Below, one piece after another: positions 44,601 to 55,562 of a stretch of 64,000 nucleotides of DNA (position 1 is its first letter; every line of letters begins with the position of its first letter). The position numbers and the translations under genes were made by a program. Origin of the DNA: Holacanthus passer (Eukaryota > Chordata > Actinopteri > Pomacanthidae); NCBI GenBank assembly GCA_025331565.1, contig JAFREQ010000091.1:1474501-1538500 (forward strand), given 5' to 3'. The notes beneath the pieces were generated by a model that worked only from the letters and a program-made list of their open reading frames with translations, was not told where the DNA came from and made no database searches.

Positions 44601-47600
44601 GTGGACTTGAAAACAATAGCAGTTTGTAATATTACCTACCTATCCAGTATAAGCTACACAGATTCTGAATCACAAATATGATCTATTAGAAATAGACCAA
44701 AAAAGAAAATACAGTGAGCTACTTCACACAGCTTCAAAATTTAAATTTGGTCTGCTATTTTTGCGATGAAGTATCAAATGTTTATTATGGTCTTGCAGAA
44801 TTGTGACTTGCTGTGACTCAAATGATTGGTTGTTATATTATGATATGGCATTTCTTCATTTTCATTCATTGTCATATCAAGTCATTCGAAACTGCTCAAC
44901 ACCTGCTCGTTTGTCCAGTATGCGTTGGCTCAACAAGTTGGCTTTTGAGACTTGGGAGGCAGAGATGGAAAAACAGTGGCTGATGTGTCCCCTCTTTTAG
45001 TTGGACACTTTGAATACTGATTGTGACCTTTGATTGGCTGTTTCATTTGATCAGTGACAAAGTTTAAGACTTTTTTGTCTATAAATATAGAGCATATAGC
45101 ATGAGAGCCAGATGTAGCAACTTTCCCGTATTGCCAAGGACAGAAAAGGGAAATACGCTAGTCTAATCAGCCTTGTTATGCATACATCATGAACACTTGC
45201 AGATGCAACCACTGCACAGATTGATAGAAAGAACCTGAAGATGGTTTTGGGATATGAAGCTTAATTAATGTTGAAGATTGATGTTGCTAGTAAATTTTAG
45301 TCTCACACAAAAGGCATGTCTTACAGTAAACATGTTTCCACACAATATACTCAACACTATGTTCAACAGCACATTCGAGTAAATAACAACTGTAAGAGCT
45401 GGCAGTAAGGCTCATCATTTTTATCAAACACCAGTGAACACTGTCTTAAAGAACGTTTAACAAAAAAAAAACCTTTTATGAGATTAGATTTCATGATGGA
45501 GCAAAATACCAAAGTCAAGTTGATGAGCAAGCATAGACCGGTCAGGCGCTTGTGAGTATGTAAGGAAGGTCAAGTTTGCGCTTGTCATGGCCCCGTGCTT
45601 GTGGACATCATGTGTGCCGCGGAGCAGAGATACTCCCTCACGAGGATGCTTTTCCACTTGCTGATACTGTTCTGTGGACTCGTATCATATGCACATGTTT
45701 GCATGTTGGTACGTGTGCACATTTAGACACGAATTTAACGTCATACTTTAGCTTCATTGCCTCTGTTATCACCTCTGTTATGATGTAATTCTGTTTACTC
45801 TCTGAACTTTTTTGGACACATCTACATGGTCAATAGAATAAAATAATATAAATGAGTACACCTGTTTTTCACAGGTCTGATAGTATAATAAATGAATTCA
45901 TGTAGCGAAATCATCTGGAAGACTGAAACTTCTACATACAGCTTTCTAAATAATAATACATTTTTAAAAAGTTAGTTCATAGCAAAAAAAAAAAAAAAAA
46001 GAGTCAGTGTTTCATTCTCAGACAAAGTAAGTGTCTCTGTGTATTTAGTCTTAGTCATTCAGGTGATATGTGATCAATGGCACAAAATTTCAAAAAGCTG
46101 AGTTTAATCTCTGGCACCAGTTTGAAAGCTCATAGAGATCCTCATGTCCTGCGTGCTCCTCCTTAATGCCACAGAACAAACGTTTTCACAATGTGAACTG
46201 CAGTCCTCATGTTAAGGTAAGCTTTCAGGCACATTAGTGTCCATGATGGTTCATTGATTTCCAATTGTCACAAGGGAGAGCAGTTGCTTATCTGGTCCTC
46301 CTTTGATAAACTCTGGTCGACTCAGCTTGTACCTCCAGTAGCCAGACAGATAAGCAATCATTGTGTTAGCCAGACACTGACGATGCAGGTCCCACTCTCC
46401 AAGGGTGGTGCAGCAGTAGCTTGCTGGGACCACAAGCCAGAGGTTGACGGACTGAAACCATCCTCTGCTACGTGTTAACTCTTCAACCAACATGCTGATT
46501 TATGATAAAAAAACAAAGAAAAATTATTTCTGACACATCAGGAAGTGTTACTGTTATTACTGTCCCAAAATAAAAGAAACCTGAAAATATGTTCTCAGTA
46601 CATAAAAAGGACAAAATAAGTAAGTAAATAAATGAATAAATAAGATAAATAAGATAAAATGAATAGATGGAAGCAGGAGTGTAAAAGAAGAAAGTAAGGA
46701 AAGGATAAGGTAAGGATCAGAGAGAGGGAGAGTGTGAGTAAAATATCAATTATCCACCACATTAAACAGATAAAAGCTTCCTCAGTTGTTTAAATAAAAA
46801 TATCAATAATCAATAATCTATTTTTGGGCCACTTGGGGCTTTCACTTTGAGTTGTGTTTGTCTGGTATTCACTCTCCTTTTAATGAGTTTTGTTCTCCAC
46901 CAGCTCCTGAGGGGGATATCAAAATGCTCCACTATATTCACCAGCTAGTCTCTAACTTTGTTTGTCTGCTGTTTGCTGCTGAGCAGGTCGTGTAGACTGG
47001 GTTCATCTGAGCTTTGTCACTGAAAACAGCTGCTGCTACAGGAAACTAGGTGATTCTTAAAGTTCTGGGCCATGTAACCAAAACAATGAGTGAAGGACAT
47101 TAAAAGGCTCTGTCGACTATATAATAAATAATAATATTTTAATTTAGTAGAAGTAGGTTTAATTGATTTCATCCTGAGATTTGTCTTGTCTTTTGAAGGC
47201 TTTTTTTGTGTTGGAGGTTTATACTTCACAGCAGCCAGTAAGAAATCATTCACGACTTCTTTCTATTTATTTCTGTCTGTGTATTTTAGCTCTGACTATC
47301 CTTCACTGTACTATGAGATCTCTATTGTGCTCAGAATAGCAGTAGCAATATGTCAATGCTAATGAATACAGGAATACCTAGAAGTTCAAGAGCCATGTAA
47401 ACATAGACCAAAAAGAAGAAGAAATAGAAATACTGAAAATGTCTTAACAGAAAAACTTTGTAGCTGCCAAACACAGAAACTTATGCCAACATCACCACGG
47501 TTACCACTGCTGATTAGTATTACAGGAAACAGGAAGTCGGATGACAAGATTCATCTAATTTATTTAATATTTCTGTACTGTTCTCTCTATGCGTTTTACT

Positions 47601-48344
47601 TCCCAAGTGTTAACATGCCAAACTCCTTTTCAAGAGCCAGGAAAGTGAGTGTGCTTGCTCCTTTATTGACTTCACACATGGCAGCTAAGTCAGAGTGACG
47701 ACATTGAATCAGAGTGAAACTAGAAAAGAAAATACAAAGATAGACTTAATGGACGGCTCTGTGAGCAACAGGTAAATATAAATGGCCTAATGTTAAAATA
47801 ATATACCATTTGGTATGTAACCGCTAAGTATGAAAATTGACATTACCATAATGCAAAACTAAGTGAGTAGCAGGTCAATATATGACCGTAGCTTATAGGC
47901 TGTAACACAGCAAATATGTTCGTACAAACTTAGAAAATATAAAGCATAAAACTCATCACTTTCTAATAAGTGAGCATATAAAGAACATGTAACACTTACA
48001 GCCATTGCTTTCTGAGGGATCCACATGATGGATTACATTGGATTAGACACCCACATTAACACAATGCAGCCATGCCTGTTCTTTGTTTACCATTACTTCC
48101 TACTTCCCACTTCCTGCTTCCTACTTCCTGCTTCCCCTATCATTGCAGGTGTCAAAATAAAAGCTCCACACTTGTTCGTGCATATAAAAATAAAAAAATA
48201 TTTCAACAGTCAACTTAATGTCTTTTTAACATATAAAACATATTCAGATTCAATTTTTAGCCCTCAACATTTGTGGGCCAAATTATAGGCCAAAGATAGA
48301 TAGATAGATAGACAGGTCTACACTAACAGATGTAGCTACAGCAT
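44601..48344. other. anonymous non-coding DNA
   Basis: No gene recognised. A TATA-like TCTATAAATATAGAG (45078-45092) follows an inverted CCAAT (45032-45039). A segment at 46251-46493 is open on both strands but unrecognised. Simple repeats include a poly-A (45984-46000), AAAT-type runs near 46620-46660 and GATA units at 48297-48312. Confidence 0.45.
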
Positions 48345-49065
48345 TCTCCACCTGTACATTTCCAATGTCACACATTGTGGATTCACACTGTCTTCTGAAC
48401 AGATTTTATGCATAACCCTTCTTTGACAGCTTTCTCCACAAAATTGGAGACACTGAGCAAGGCAACCATTTGCCGGGCCACCAGAAAAAAAAAGTATGCA
48501 TTTCCCTGGCCATACACCACTAAGGCTCATCAAAGAGGAATTCCACAGATTTGCAGGTTTGCCAGTGTAATAAGAAATTCATCTATGTGACGATTTGATT
48601 GATTTATGAATACTTTCATATATATATGTACATATATAAGGTTTTCCCAGTGTAATTGGCTGCATTGATGGAACCCACATTCCTATTGCAGCGCCCTCAG
48701 TCAACAAAGAAAATTATGTGAAGAGGAAGTCATTCCAGGTCTGTTCTCTTTCAAAAGTTTGACTTCGCAATGTAATGCAACTAATGACAGCTATTCTTCT
48801 ACACTGAGGGTAATATGTGATGCACACATCATTACCATTACTGAAGCCAAGTGGTCAGGCTCTGTTCATGACTTACAGATTTATCTACACTGAGGAAAAA
48901 GTGTGTACAGTGTAAGTGAAATTTTGTTGCGGATTACTTAGGGACAGATTGTACCCCAGCCTGCCTTCTCTAATGACCCCTGACCCTGGACCGGAGCAAT
49001 GCTATAACCTGGCTCACTGCATGGCTTTGTCAAGGCCTGGTTCTGCTGTCTGCGTGGGCTCAGGG
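48345..49065 (+). pseudogene. PIF/Harbinger transposase with introns, broken
   Basis: Segments in order are YISNVTHCGFTLSSEQILC (48345 on), LSKATICRATRKK, and after a frameshift PGHTPLRLIKEEFHRFAG. A likely intron (48557-48640, GT...AG) follows, since the protein resumes as FPSVIGCIDGTHIPIAAPSV (first catalytic Asp in IDGTHIP) and NYVKRKSFQ. A second likely intron starts GT at 48739. Then come VICDAHIITITEAKWSGSVHD (second Asp in SVHD) and CGLLRDRLYPSLPSLMTP with PEQCYNLAH. This is the HARBI1-like order. In these transposons the enzyme needs a second, SANT/Myb-like protein, and a candidate lies at 50700-50996. Frameshifts and stops make this copy inactive. Confidence 0.85.
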
Positions 49066-49341
49066 TCACGAGCATGTGACAATATTGTGGACATTGGCAC
49101 TTTTCTTTATTCCCTGCAAATAAAAGAATGAAAAAATGCTTTAATGTTTTAATATACAGTATGTGTGAATATTTCTTGACTTATAACTTGGCAAACATTA
49201 AGTAACATCATCCACCTTTATTACTTCCGGTGCCATCCTAGGCAGCCTGCCAGAGTTGCTCCTGTCTTATTGCGTGTTTTTACCTACTTTTTTTACTTCC
49301 AACCTCTACTTTTTCTAGTTTCTAGTCTGTGTGGGGTTTTC

Positions 49342-50374
49342 CAGCACATATTCAGCTTGAGCCTGAGCCAGATGGTTGTGGAACCTGTGGAAGACATCAT
49401 ATCTGGTTCCTGTGCCCAAGAAGAAACACCCCAACACACACAGTGACCACAGACCAGTGGCTTTGACTTCACATGTCATGAAGTCACTGGAGAGGCTCGT
49501 CCTGAAGCACATCGGTACAGTCGTCAAGCCATCATTGGACCCCCTGCAGGTCGTGTATCAGCCTCACATTGGAGTGGAAGACACTATCATCTTTCTGCTG
49601 AACAGGGCTTATCTTCACCTGGATGGGGCAGGCAGCACTGTCAGAGTCATGTTGTTTGACTTCTCCAGGGCTTTTAACGCAATACAACCTGCACTGCTCA
49701 ACAATAAGCTACTGGACATGCAGGTGGATGCTCCACTAGTGGCCTGGTTTACTAACTATCTCACAGGCCGCCCACAATATGTGAGGCTACAGAACATGGT
49801 GTAGTGTCAGACACCATAGTGAGCAGCACGGGGGCACCACAAGGGACGGTTCTGTCTCCTTTTCTGTTCACACTCTGCACCTCGGACTTCAGATTCTGCT
49901 CTCCAGTCCTGCCTCCTGCAGAGGTTCTCGGACGACTCTGCCATCATGGGCTGTATCAGCAGGGGTCAGGTGGCTGAGTACAGAGGAGTGGTGGACAGGT
50001 TTGTGGAGTGGTGTGGACTGAACCACCTGCAACTCAACGTCTCAAAGACAAGGAGTTGGTGGTGGACTTTAGGAAACAAAGAACCTGTCTGAACCCAGTC
50101 ACCATCAGTGGAACAGATGTGGACATTGTGGATGAATACAAATATCTGGGCATCCACATAGACAATAATCTGGACTGAACCAAAAACACAGATGCTGTTT
50201 ACAAGAGAGGTCAGAGCTGCCTGTATTTTCTCAGGAGGCTCAGGTCTTTCAATGTCTGCAGAACAATGCTGCAGATGTTTTATCACTCGGTGGTGGCCGG
50301 CATCATCTTCTACGCTCTACGCTGCGGCCATCAGACTATATAACTCATCCCCCTTCTGCAGGAAGAATAATTGA
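49342..50374 (+). pseudogene. LINE reverse transcriptase, frameshifted and internally deleted
   Basis: A clean frame covers 49376-49804: TSYLVPVPKKKHP, DHRPVALTSHVMKSLERLVL (RT fingers), DPLQVVYQPHIGVEDTI and VMLFDFSRAFNAIQ (first catalytic Asp). After a shift at about 49795 it gives VSDTIVSSTGAPQGTVLSP. Another shift leads to LQRFSDDSAIMGCIS (catalytic pair kept) and WCGLNHLQLNVSKT. Then come VDFRKQRTCLN, YKYLGIHIDNNLD, a stop, and LYFLRRLRSFNVCRTMLQMF. About 100 residues are then deleted: IIFYALR joins directly to AAIRLYNSS near the C-terminus. It retains more of the fingers region than the 9.3-kb copy. Inactive. Confidence 0.87.
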
Positions 50375-50500
50375 AGTATATTACTTACTACTCTCGTACC
50401 ATTTTCATGTCCATGTGCAATATCACGCACCATCAATATGCTTTGCTTATCTTCTTATAAGCTTTACTATGTTAATTCTGCTTATAATATGAGGCCCTCC
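49342..50500 (+). mobile_element. LINE, Rex1/L2-like, inserted in Harbinger sequence
   Basis: Protein homology begins at QHIFSLSLSQ (49342) and runs to the natural end of pol at 50374. The 3' end is unclear: unlike the copies at 10.5 and 13.4 kb there is no TTATC tail, and 50375-50580 is AT-rich with no recognisable end. It sits between the Harbinger transposase part (to 49065) and the Harbinger-like segment at 50565. It is more diverged from the 9.3-kb copy than expected for one subfamily. Confidence 0.8.
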
Positions 50501-50564
50501 ACCTCATTATAGTATAGTAGTATACTTTGTTCCTTCAATCCTTGGGGAATGCCACCTCTCATAT

Positions 50565-50608
50565 GATTTTGGACAGTTTAACTGTGGATTACTTAGGGAC
50601 AGATTGTA
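50565..50608 (+). pseudogene. second Harbinger-transposase scrap
   Basis: The codons read GQFNCGLLRDRL. The last 23 bases (50586-50608) are identical to 48931-48953 inside the Harbinger transposase on the other side of the LINE. Sequence after it is not coding-like. Confidence 0.55.
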
Positions 50609-50696
50609 TTAGGACATAGTGTAGTAGCCAGGCATTCTCTGTTATAGGATAAGGACATGCAGCCTTTCATGTGGGACAAAGCAATCAGAAATTGTC

Positions 50697-50996
50697 ATAC
50701 ATGGTATTCAAGATGTATACCTCTGTAGGACTCACTGTATCCACAGCAGTGGTAGTAGATAGTGTCATCATCATCCTCCTGTGGAAAAGAGGAGCAATAA
50801 TATTTGATGTAGGCTGCTCAAAACCGTCACACAAAATCAGTGAATGTTCAATTACTTACAACTACATGATGCTCTGCTGTTACAGGAGGCTCTACAAGCC
50901 TCATCACCTCATCAATAACTGCTGCAATATGAACAAGGTTCAGTGTCAATATCAAGGTTCTAAATTGTGTCAGAGGTGCTGGGGAGAGGTGGATTA
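50697..50996 (-). pseudogene. possible Harbinger-type SANT/Myb accessory protein, C-terminal part
   Basis: On the minus strand, 50996-50860 gives APLTQFRTLILTLNLVHIAA and VIDEVMRLVEPPVTAEHHVV. A clear donor GTAAGT (50859-50854) and acceptor CTTTTCCACAG (ending 50779) define an 81-bp intron. After it comes EDDDDT followed by a Ser/Thr-rich stretch. Harbinger elements of vertebrates often carry a second gene in the opposite direction coding for a SANT/Myb-like protein that brings the transposase to the DNA. The acidic tail and position fit. The DNA-binding domain itself is not seen, so the identity is inferred from context. Confidence 0.4.
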
Positions 50997-50999
50997 AGG

Positions 51000-52950
51000 A
51001 GCCCCCGGCCCCCCTGAATACTGTCAAAATGAGGAATTATAAACCTACATTTATATAGGCAGTTGTATATGTAGTGCAGTGCTTTTAAATGCTCATGGGA
51101 GTTGTAGTTTTTACTGTGTTCACAAAGTAATTGTTATTTAACTTTGTTAAAATCATGAATGAATTGATTTCCAATGGCAGGAGCTGAAGTGGATGCTGGT
51201 TTGAAAGAAAATGCTGAATTAGAGATTATATTTAGTAACAGCTAGTGGCAACAGAGGCTCACTAGAATATAATGTCATTATTTTGGTTCTATACTGATGA
51301 CACTGACCTGGGAACTGAGGTAAATTGGGAAGTTCATATTGTTAATCATTAACTCTGTCTATATTATTATCATTATTATTGCTGTTATTTTTGGCTTTGG
51401 TATGTAACGGTGCAATGTGACAATGTTGACTCAAACTGGTCATAAGTACAGTCCTGCCCTCATTATCATCAATGGGAGGCCAAGCAAACCAAGTGGCTAC
51501 TTTGAAAAATGGACAGTCATGCTCTGTGAATGTTGACATAAAGTACAGATCAGAGAAGTAAATAATGCCAGAATATATAGAGGCTTAGTCCTATTTCAAA
51601 GCAGGATTTGTCAGCTAGATCAAAACCTTGAGGACGTCATAGGATTTGCTGGTTGTCTTTTGCCTTTGATGATTTTATGACATTTTTTAACTAACAATGG
51701 ACTTGGTTGCTTAAAATGATCCAGCCAATTAGACAGTATCACATTGCTTCTCAATCTTTATTGTTCAGTCATCTGTAGAAAAGCTTGTGTTTAATCTGTT
51801 TGTGCAGTTGGCGCAACGCCTCTGTACCATTTCACCACTGTCACCACAGTCAATGCTTTTTTTTTTCCCCTTGTAAAAGCCTGATGACAGATGCTGGCTG
51901 TTAGAGTAACTGACAGTGAAAAAAAGTCTGTGGGCTGTATTCCAAGATAATCCTAAAAGTATACAATTGTAAATAGTCATTTCAGTGTTTCACTTTGGAG
52001 CTGGTAAAATATCCAAAAGTACTTAATCTTCAAGTTACAGTCGCTCGTGATTCCAGGCAGGCTAATTAAAGTCAATCAGTTAATTAAATCCCTGCAGCCA
52101 TCTGAAGGCAGTCGGACGGACATATGATAAATCTGCAGCCTCCAAGTTTAAGTGCTGCACAGCTCAGGGCCTCAATGTCCAATGATCCACTGTGTTTATC
52201 ATAAGTCATGTTTAAATGACATCAAAATAACCACACACACCTCTAAACACATCACACTTGTCAATAATAACTCAGTATTCTGCCAGGGCATGGTGACATA
52301 GACACACTGGACTACTTTTTGGATTTCTATTTGTAGCCTTGGTGCTATATTTGGCCTTTAACTGTCCAGTGAACCTCCTTGATGCTGCCAGACTCCCATC
52401 CCATCCATCAATACGTGGAAGGTGATAGCTCGAAACCTGAGACAGATAACAGTGTGCAGCACCGGCGTTGAACCCACGAGCGGGACGTTTTGATGTTTGC
52501 CAGATATGTCACTCAGACAAGGTTAGACGGCAATATCAATTAGCTAACATGCTATTAAAACATTTGCCAGTGAATGCAGCTGATGAGCCAAATTAATCTT
52601 GCTTTGAAAACCAAGCTGTTTGTATCATGTCACTGAGTCTGTCGCGTCTGAGTAATTGAAAATTTGAGGTCAGGTGATTTTGTGATAGTTTGAAGTTAGC
52701 AAGGAAATGACTGTTTGCAGTGGAAAGGTTATTATTGTAACCATGATGGTTCCCCTAAGCTAAATAAAGTAAAGAGGTTTTTGTGCCTAAACCTAACCAT
52801 TTACTCCTTGGTTTAATCAATATACATGAAGGCTTGTAAAACAGTGTGCCGTAACTTGACCTCATCAACTCTGACCATTTGTATATGTCGCGAGCAGGTC
52901 TGCCGACTTCATGTGCGTTATTAAACCACTTTATCGCAATTTAAAGTTAA
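51000..52950. other. anonymous non-coding DNA
   Basis: No gene recognised. A short segment at 52084-52135 resembles 20015-20080 (AATCCCTG.AG, TGAAGGCAG, GACATATG, ATCTGCAG). TGCCTAAACCTAACCA at 52783-52798 also occurs at 41702-41717. Confidence 0.45.
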
Positions 52951-52959
52951 GATACATAT

Positions 52960-53515
52960 TTTTAGCCATGCAAGTGGCATGACTCTAAGGATGGTAGTAT
53001 CGCTATGTCAGTTGGTCTGTCCCCTACTTTGGTCCAGACTAAAATGTCTGAACAACTGTTGGATGACTACTGACATGAAATTTTGCACAGATATTCATGC
53101 TGCCCAGAGGATGAATCCTAATGTCTTTGGTGATCCCCTGAATTATTCTGCAGAGGTTGGCTCATGAGCTTGACATTTGAGATTTTGAGTGAAATGTCTC
53201 AACAAATATTGGGCGTCCAGCAATGAAATTTGTTACAGAAATTCACAGTCTCATATGTGGTATTGTAGTAGCTTTGGTAATCACTTAACTTCTACTCTAG
53301 CGCCATCATCAGGTAGAAGATTTTAATTTGATGACCAATTTCATGACCAAATACATGCAAAACAAAAGACAATCTCAGCCTCAGCTGTGCCTTGTGTTCA
53401 GTGTTGAATATAAAGTGTGCATACTAAGATGGTGATCATGGTAAACTTTATACATGCTAAACAGCAGCAAGTTAGCATTACCATTAGGAACATGTTGATG
53501 TGGCAGCATCATGTC
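52960..53515 (+). repeat. dispersed fish repeat, copy 3 (longest)
   Basis: The copy reads GTGGCATGACTCTAAGGATG, TTTGGTCCAGACTAAAATGT and ATGAAATTTTGCACAGATAT. Then come TTCATGCTGCCCAGAGGATG, a partial second unit (GAGTGAAATGTCTCAACAAA, AATGAAATTTGTTACAG), a GCGCCATCATCAGGT block, and a 3' part with AATACATGCAAAAC and CAGCATCATG. The two internal half-units suggest a tandem origin. I know it as a frequent unclassified perciform repeat; no protein and no obvious ends. Confidence 0.75.
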
Positions 53516-55333
53516 TGGGTCATTTACAAGCAAGTTAGGGACATTGTCGAAAACACAGAGATGTGTGGCTTCTTGCCCCTTTGAACTCAGTCTCTTAAAC
53601 TTTGAGATTTACTTTTAATGAAAGGCAAATTCAATTATATTCATCCTTGTGCACTGGAGTGAACAAATAATACAATTTAGTTGAATAAAGGCCACTGGTT
53701 GAGTGTTACAAGCATCAGCAATCACCAATAAAAAGTCTCTGACTCACAATTGTTTGCTTATTATGAACCTAATAGGCTGCACACAGCACACAGAGTTCAG
53801 AGCTCACTCTCTCATTTGAATGTCATTCTTGTTTATTTACCCATAAACCACTTGGGCTGACATTCTCATTTCCTCTCTCCTAACTGGTCCTAACTGTCTT
53901 AATGCAATAGACTATACTGACACAATGCTCTTCATCACAGTGTGGATACATAGAGTCTAAATCCCAGCCATGTGTGATAATATTTACAAGAACACACACA
54001 CATACACAGAGAACACACACTTCTCTGCGCAGCGCCACGCTCCAGGAACAATCTGCTCTAATGATTTCTGATGTGATTGGATTTCTCTTCATGGCCACTG
54101 GGCTGTGTGTCCAATTCTGCCCGCCACTGATTTGGTTTCCAATGAAGACCCCGTAACGATGTTGAGGTTGTGAAGCACTGTGGGTGGCAAATCATGAGAA
54201 CTGACCCTTCAACTCAATCCCTTTCCTTTTCATTTATTCCCTCTCTTATCATGCTCTTCCTTCCCTGTCATGTCCATCTCTCATTTTCCTTTAACATCTC
54301 ATCTTTCTTATCCTCTTTCATCATTCATTTCCTTTCCAGTCTCTCCCTATCCATTATCTGATTTAGAGTTTTTTGACAGGAACTAGCCACCAGTCAACTT
54401 TGACCATGTAAGTTAGTGAGGGGCATTTTCTGACTTGGCCATGGTTTTAATCAGGCACAGACAGAGAACATTTATGCACGACAGGCATTGTGAATGCTTT
54501 GTTTGTCTACAGTTTCAGTTATGTAGGATTATGTTGTAATATTTTAGAACTAATATCTTGTGGTCATTTATAATTCTGCAAATGCACAGAAGTGATGCTG
54601 ATGTCATCTGTGATGCTTTGCAGTGAAATGCTGAAAGATAAGGAATCCCCAACAAACCACCACAACCACTACATCGCCACACAACACTGATGCCAATACA
54701 AGTCATGGGGAGGTAATGTCTGTCAGGGGGGTCATCTTCCTTTCATGAAAATCAGATTTTCACATGTTTTATTTACCCTTTTATTACTTAGATGTTTAGT
54801 ATTGCTGCGGTTGTGCTGTGCCATGACCACAAGGCATGCCTGGAAATGAGGGCCTCTATATGAGTTCCGAAACCAGGCTTCAGATCAAGAGGATGCATTG
54901 TTCAATAAGGGCAACAGAAACAGACTACAATTGCTCTTTCAAATCTAGTTTGGTAGAAAATTGTCTTTCGGTGTTTGAATACTCAGTGTGGTTTATCACA
55001 TTGAAAAAGCCTGGTGATGCATCTTTGGCTCACACTGATGCAGGAGTCTAGCTGATTACAAAGCTTTAAAAAGAATAAAGCCAGTACAAATTGCAATTTT
55101 CTCATCTGAGACGCTTTTAAGAGGAATCAAAAGCCACAAAAAGCCTCATTTTACAGTCACAAACTATTAAACCAAATTCATGAAGGAAGTCATTGTTTTC
55201 AGAGATTTGGATTGAGGATATTGGACGTATCAAACCTCAGCAAATTTGCCACAGATGAAGGCTTTGACATCTATTGTTATTATGTCAGATTGTCTCACGG
55301 TGTCTGAAATCCCTGTTCAGTGGCCTAATAGCA
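53516..55333. other. anonymous non-coding DNA
   Basis: I recognise no gene or transposon here. Pyrimidine-rich section 54205-54360 has short random frames. Confidence 0.5.
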
Positions 55334-55562
55334 TTTTTTTCACAGCAGACATTTTGGCATGTCATAGCAGGAAAAGCACAGGTGCAATTGATAATATTGA
55401 AAACAACTGCATTCTAGTTAGGCGAGCTGGTTCCAGAGTCCTGATATTGTGCAGGCTCTGTGCCATGGCTGACAAGGACACTTGATAGAACTAAGCCATC
55501 ATTAACTAAATGTGTTGCACCTGTGCTTTTCCTGCTTTGACAAGTCAAAATGCTTTGAAAAA
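55334..55562. mobile_element. small inverted-repeat element (MITE-like), copy 1
   Basis: The left arm TTTTTCACAGCAGACATTTT...GCAGGAAAAGCACAGGTGCA is matched by the inverted right arm TGCACCTGTGCTTTTCCTGC...AAGTCAAAATG...GAAAAA, about 50 bp each at roughly 85% complementarity. The middle is about 120 bp and non-coding. A related copy is at 57498. The target duplication could not be fixed. Confidence 0.75.
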
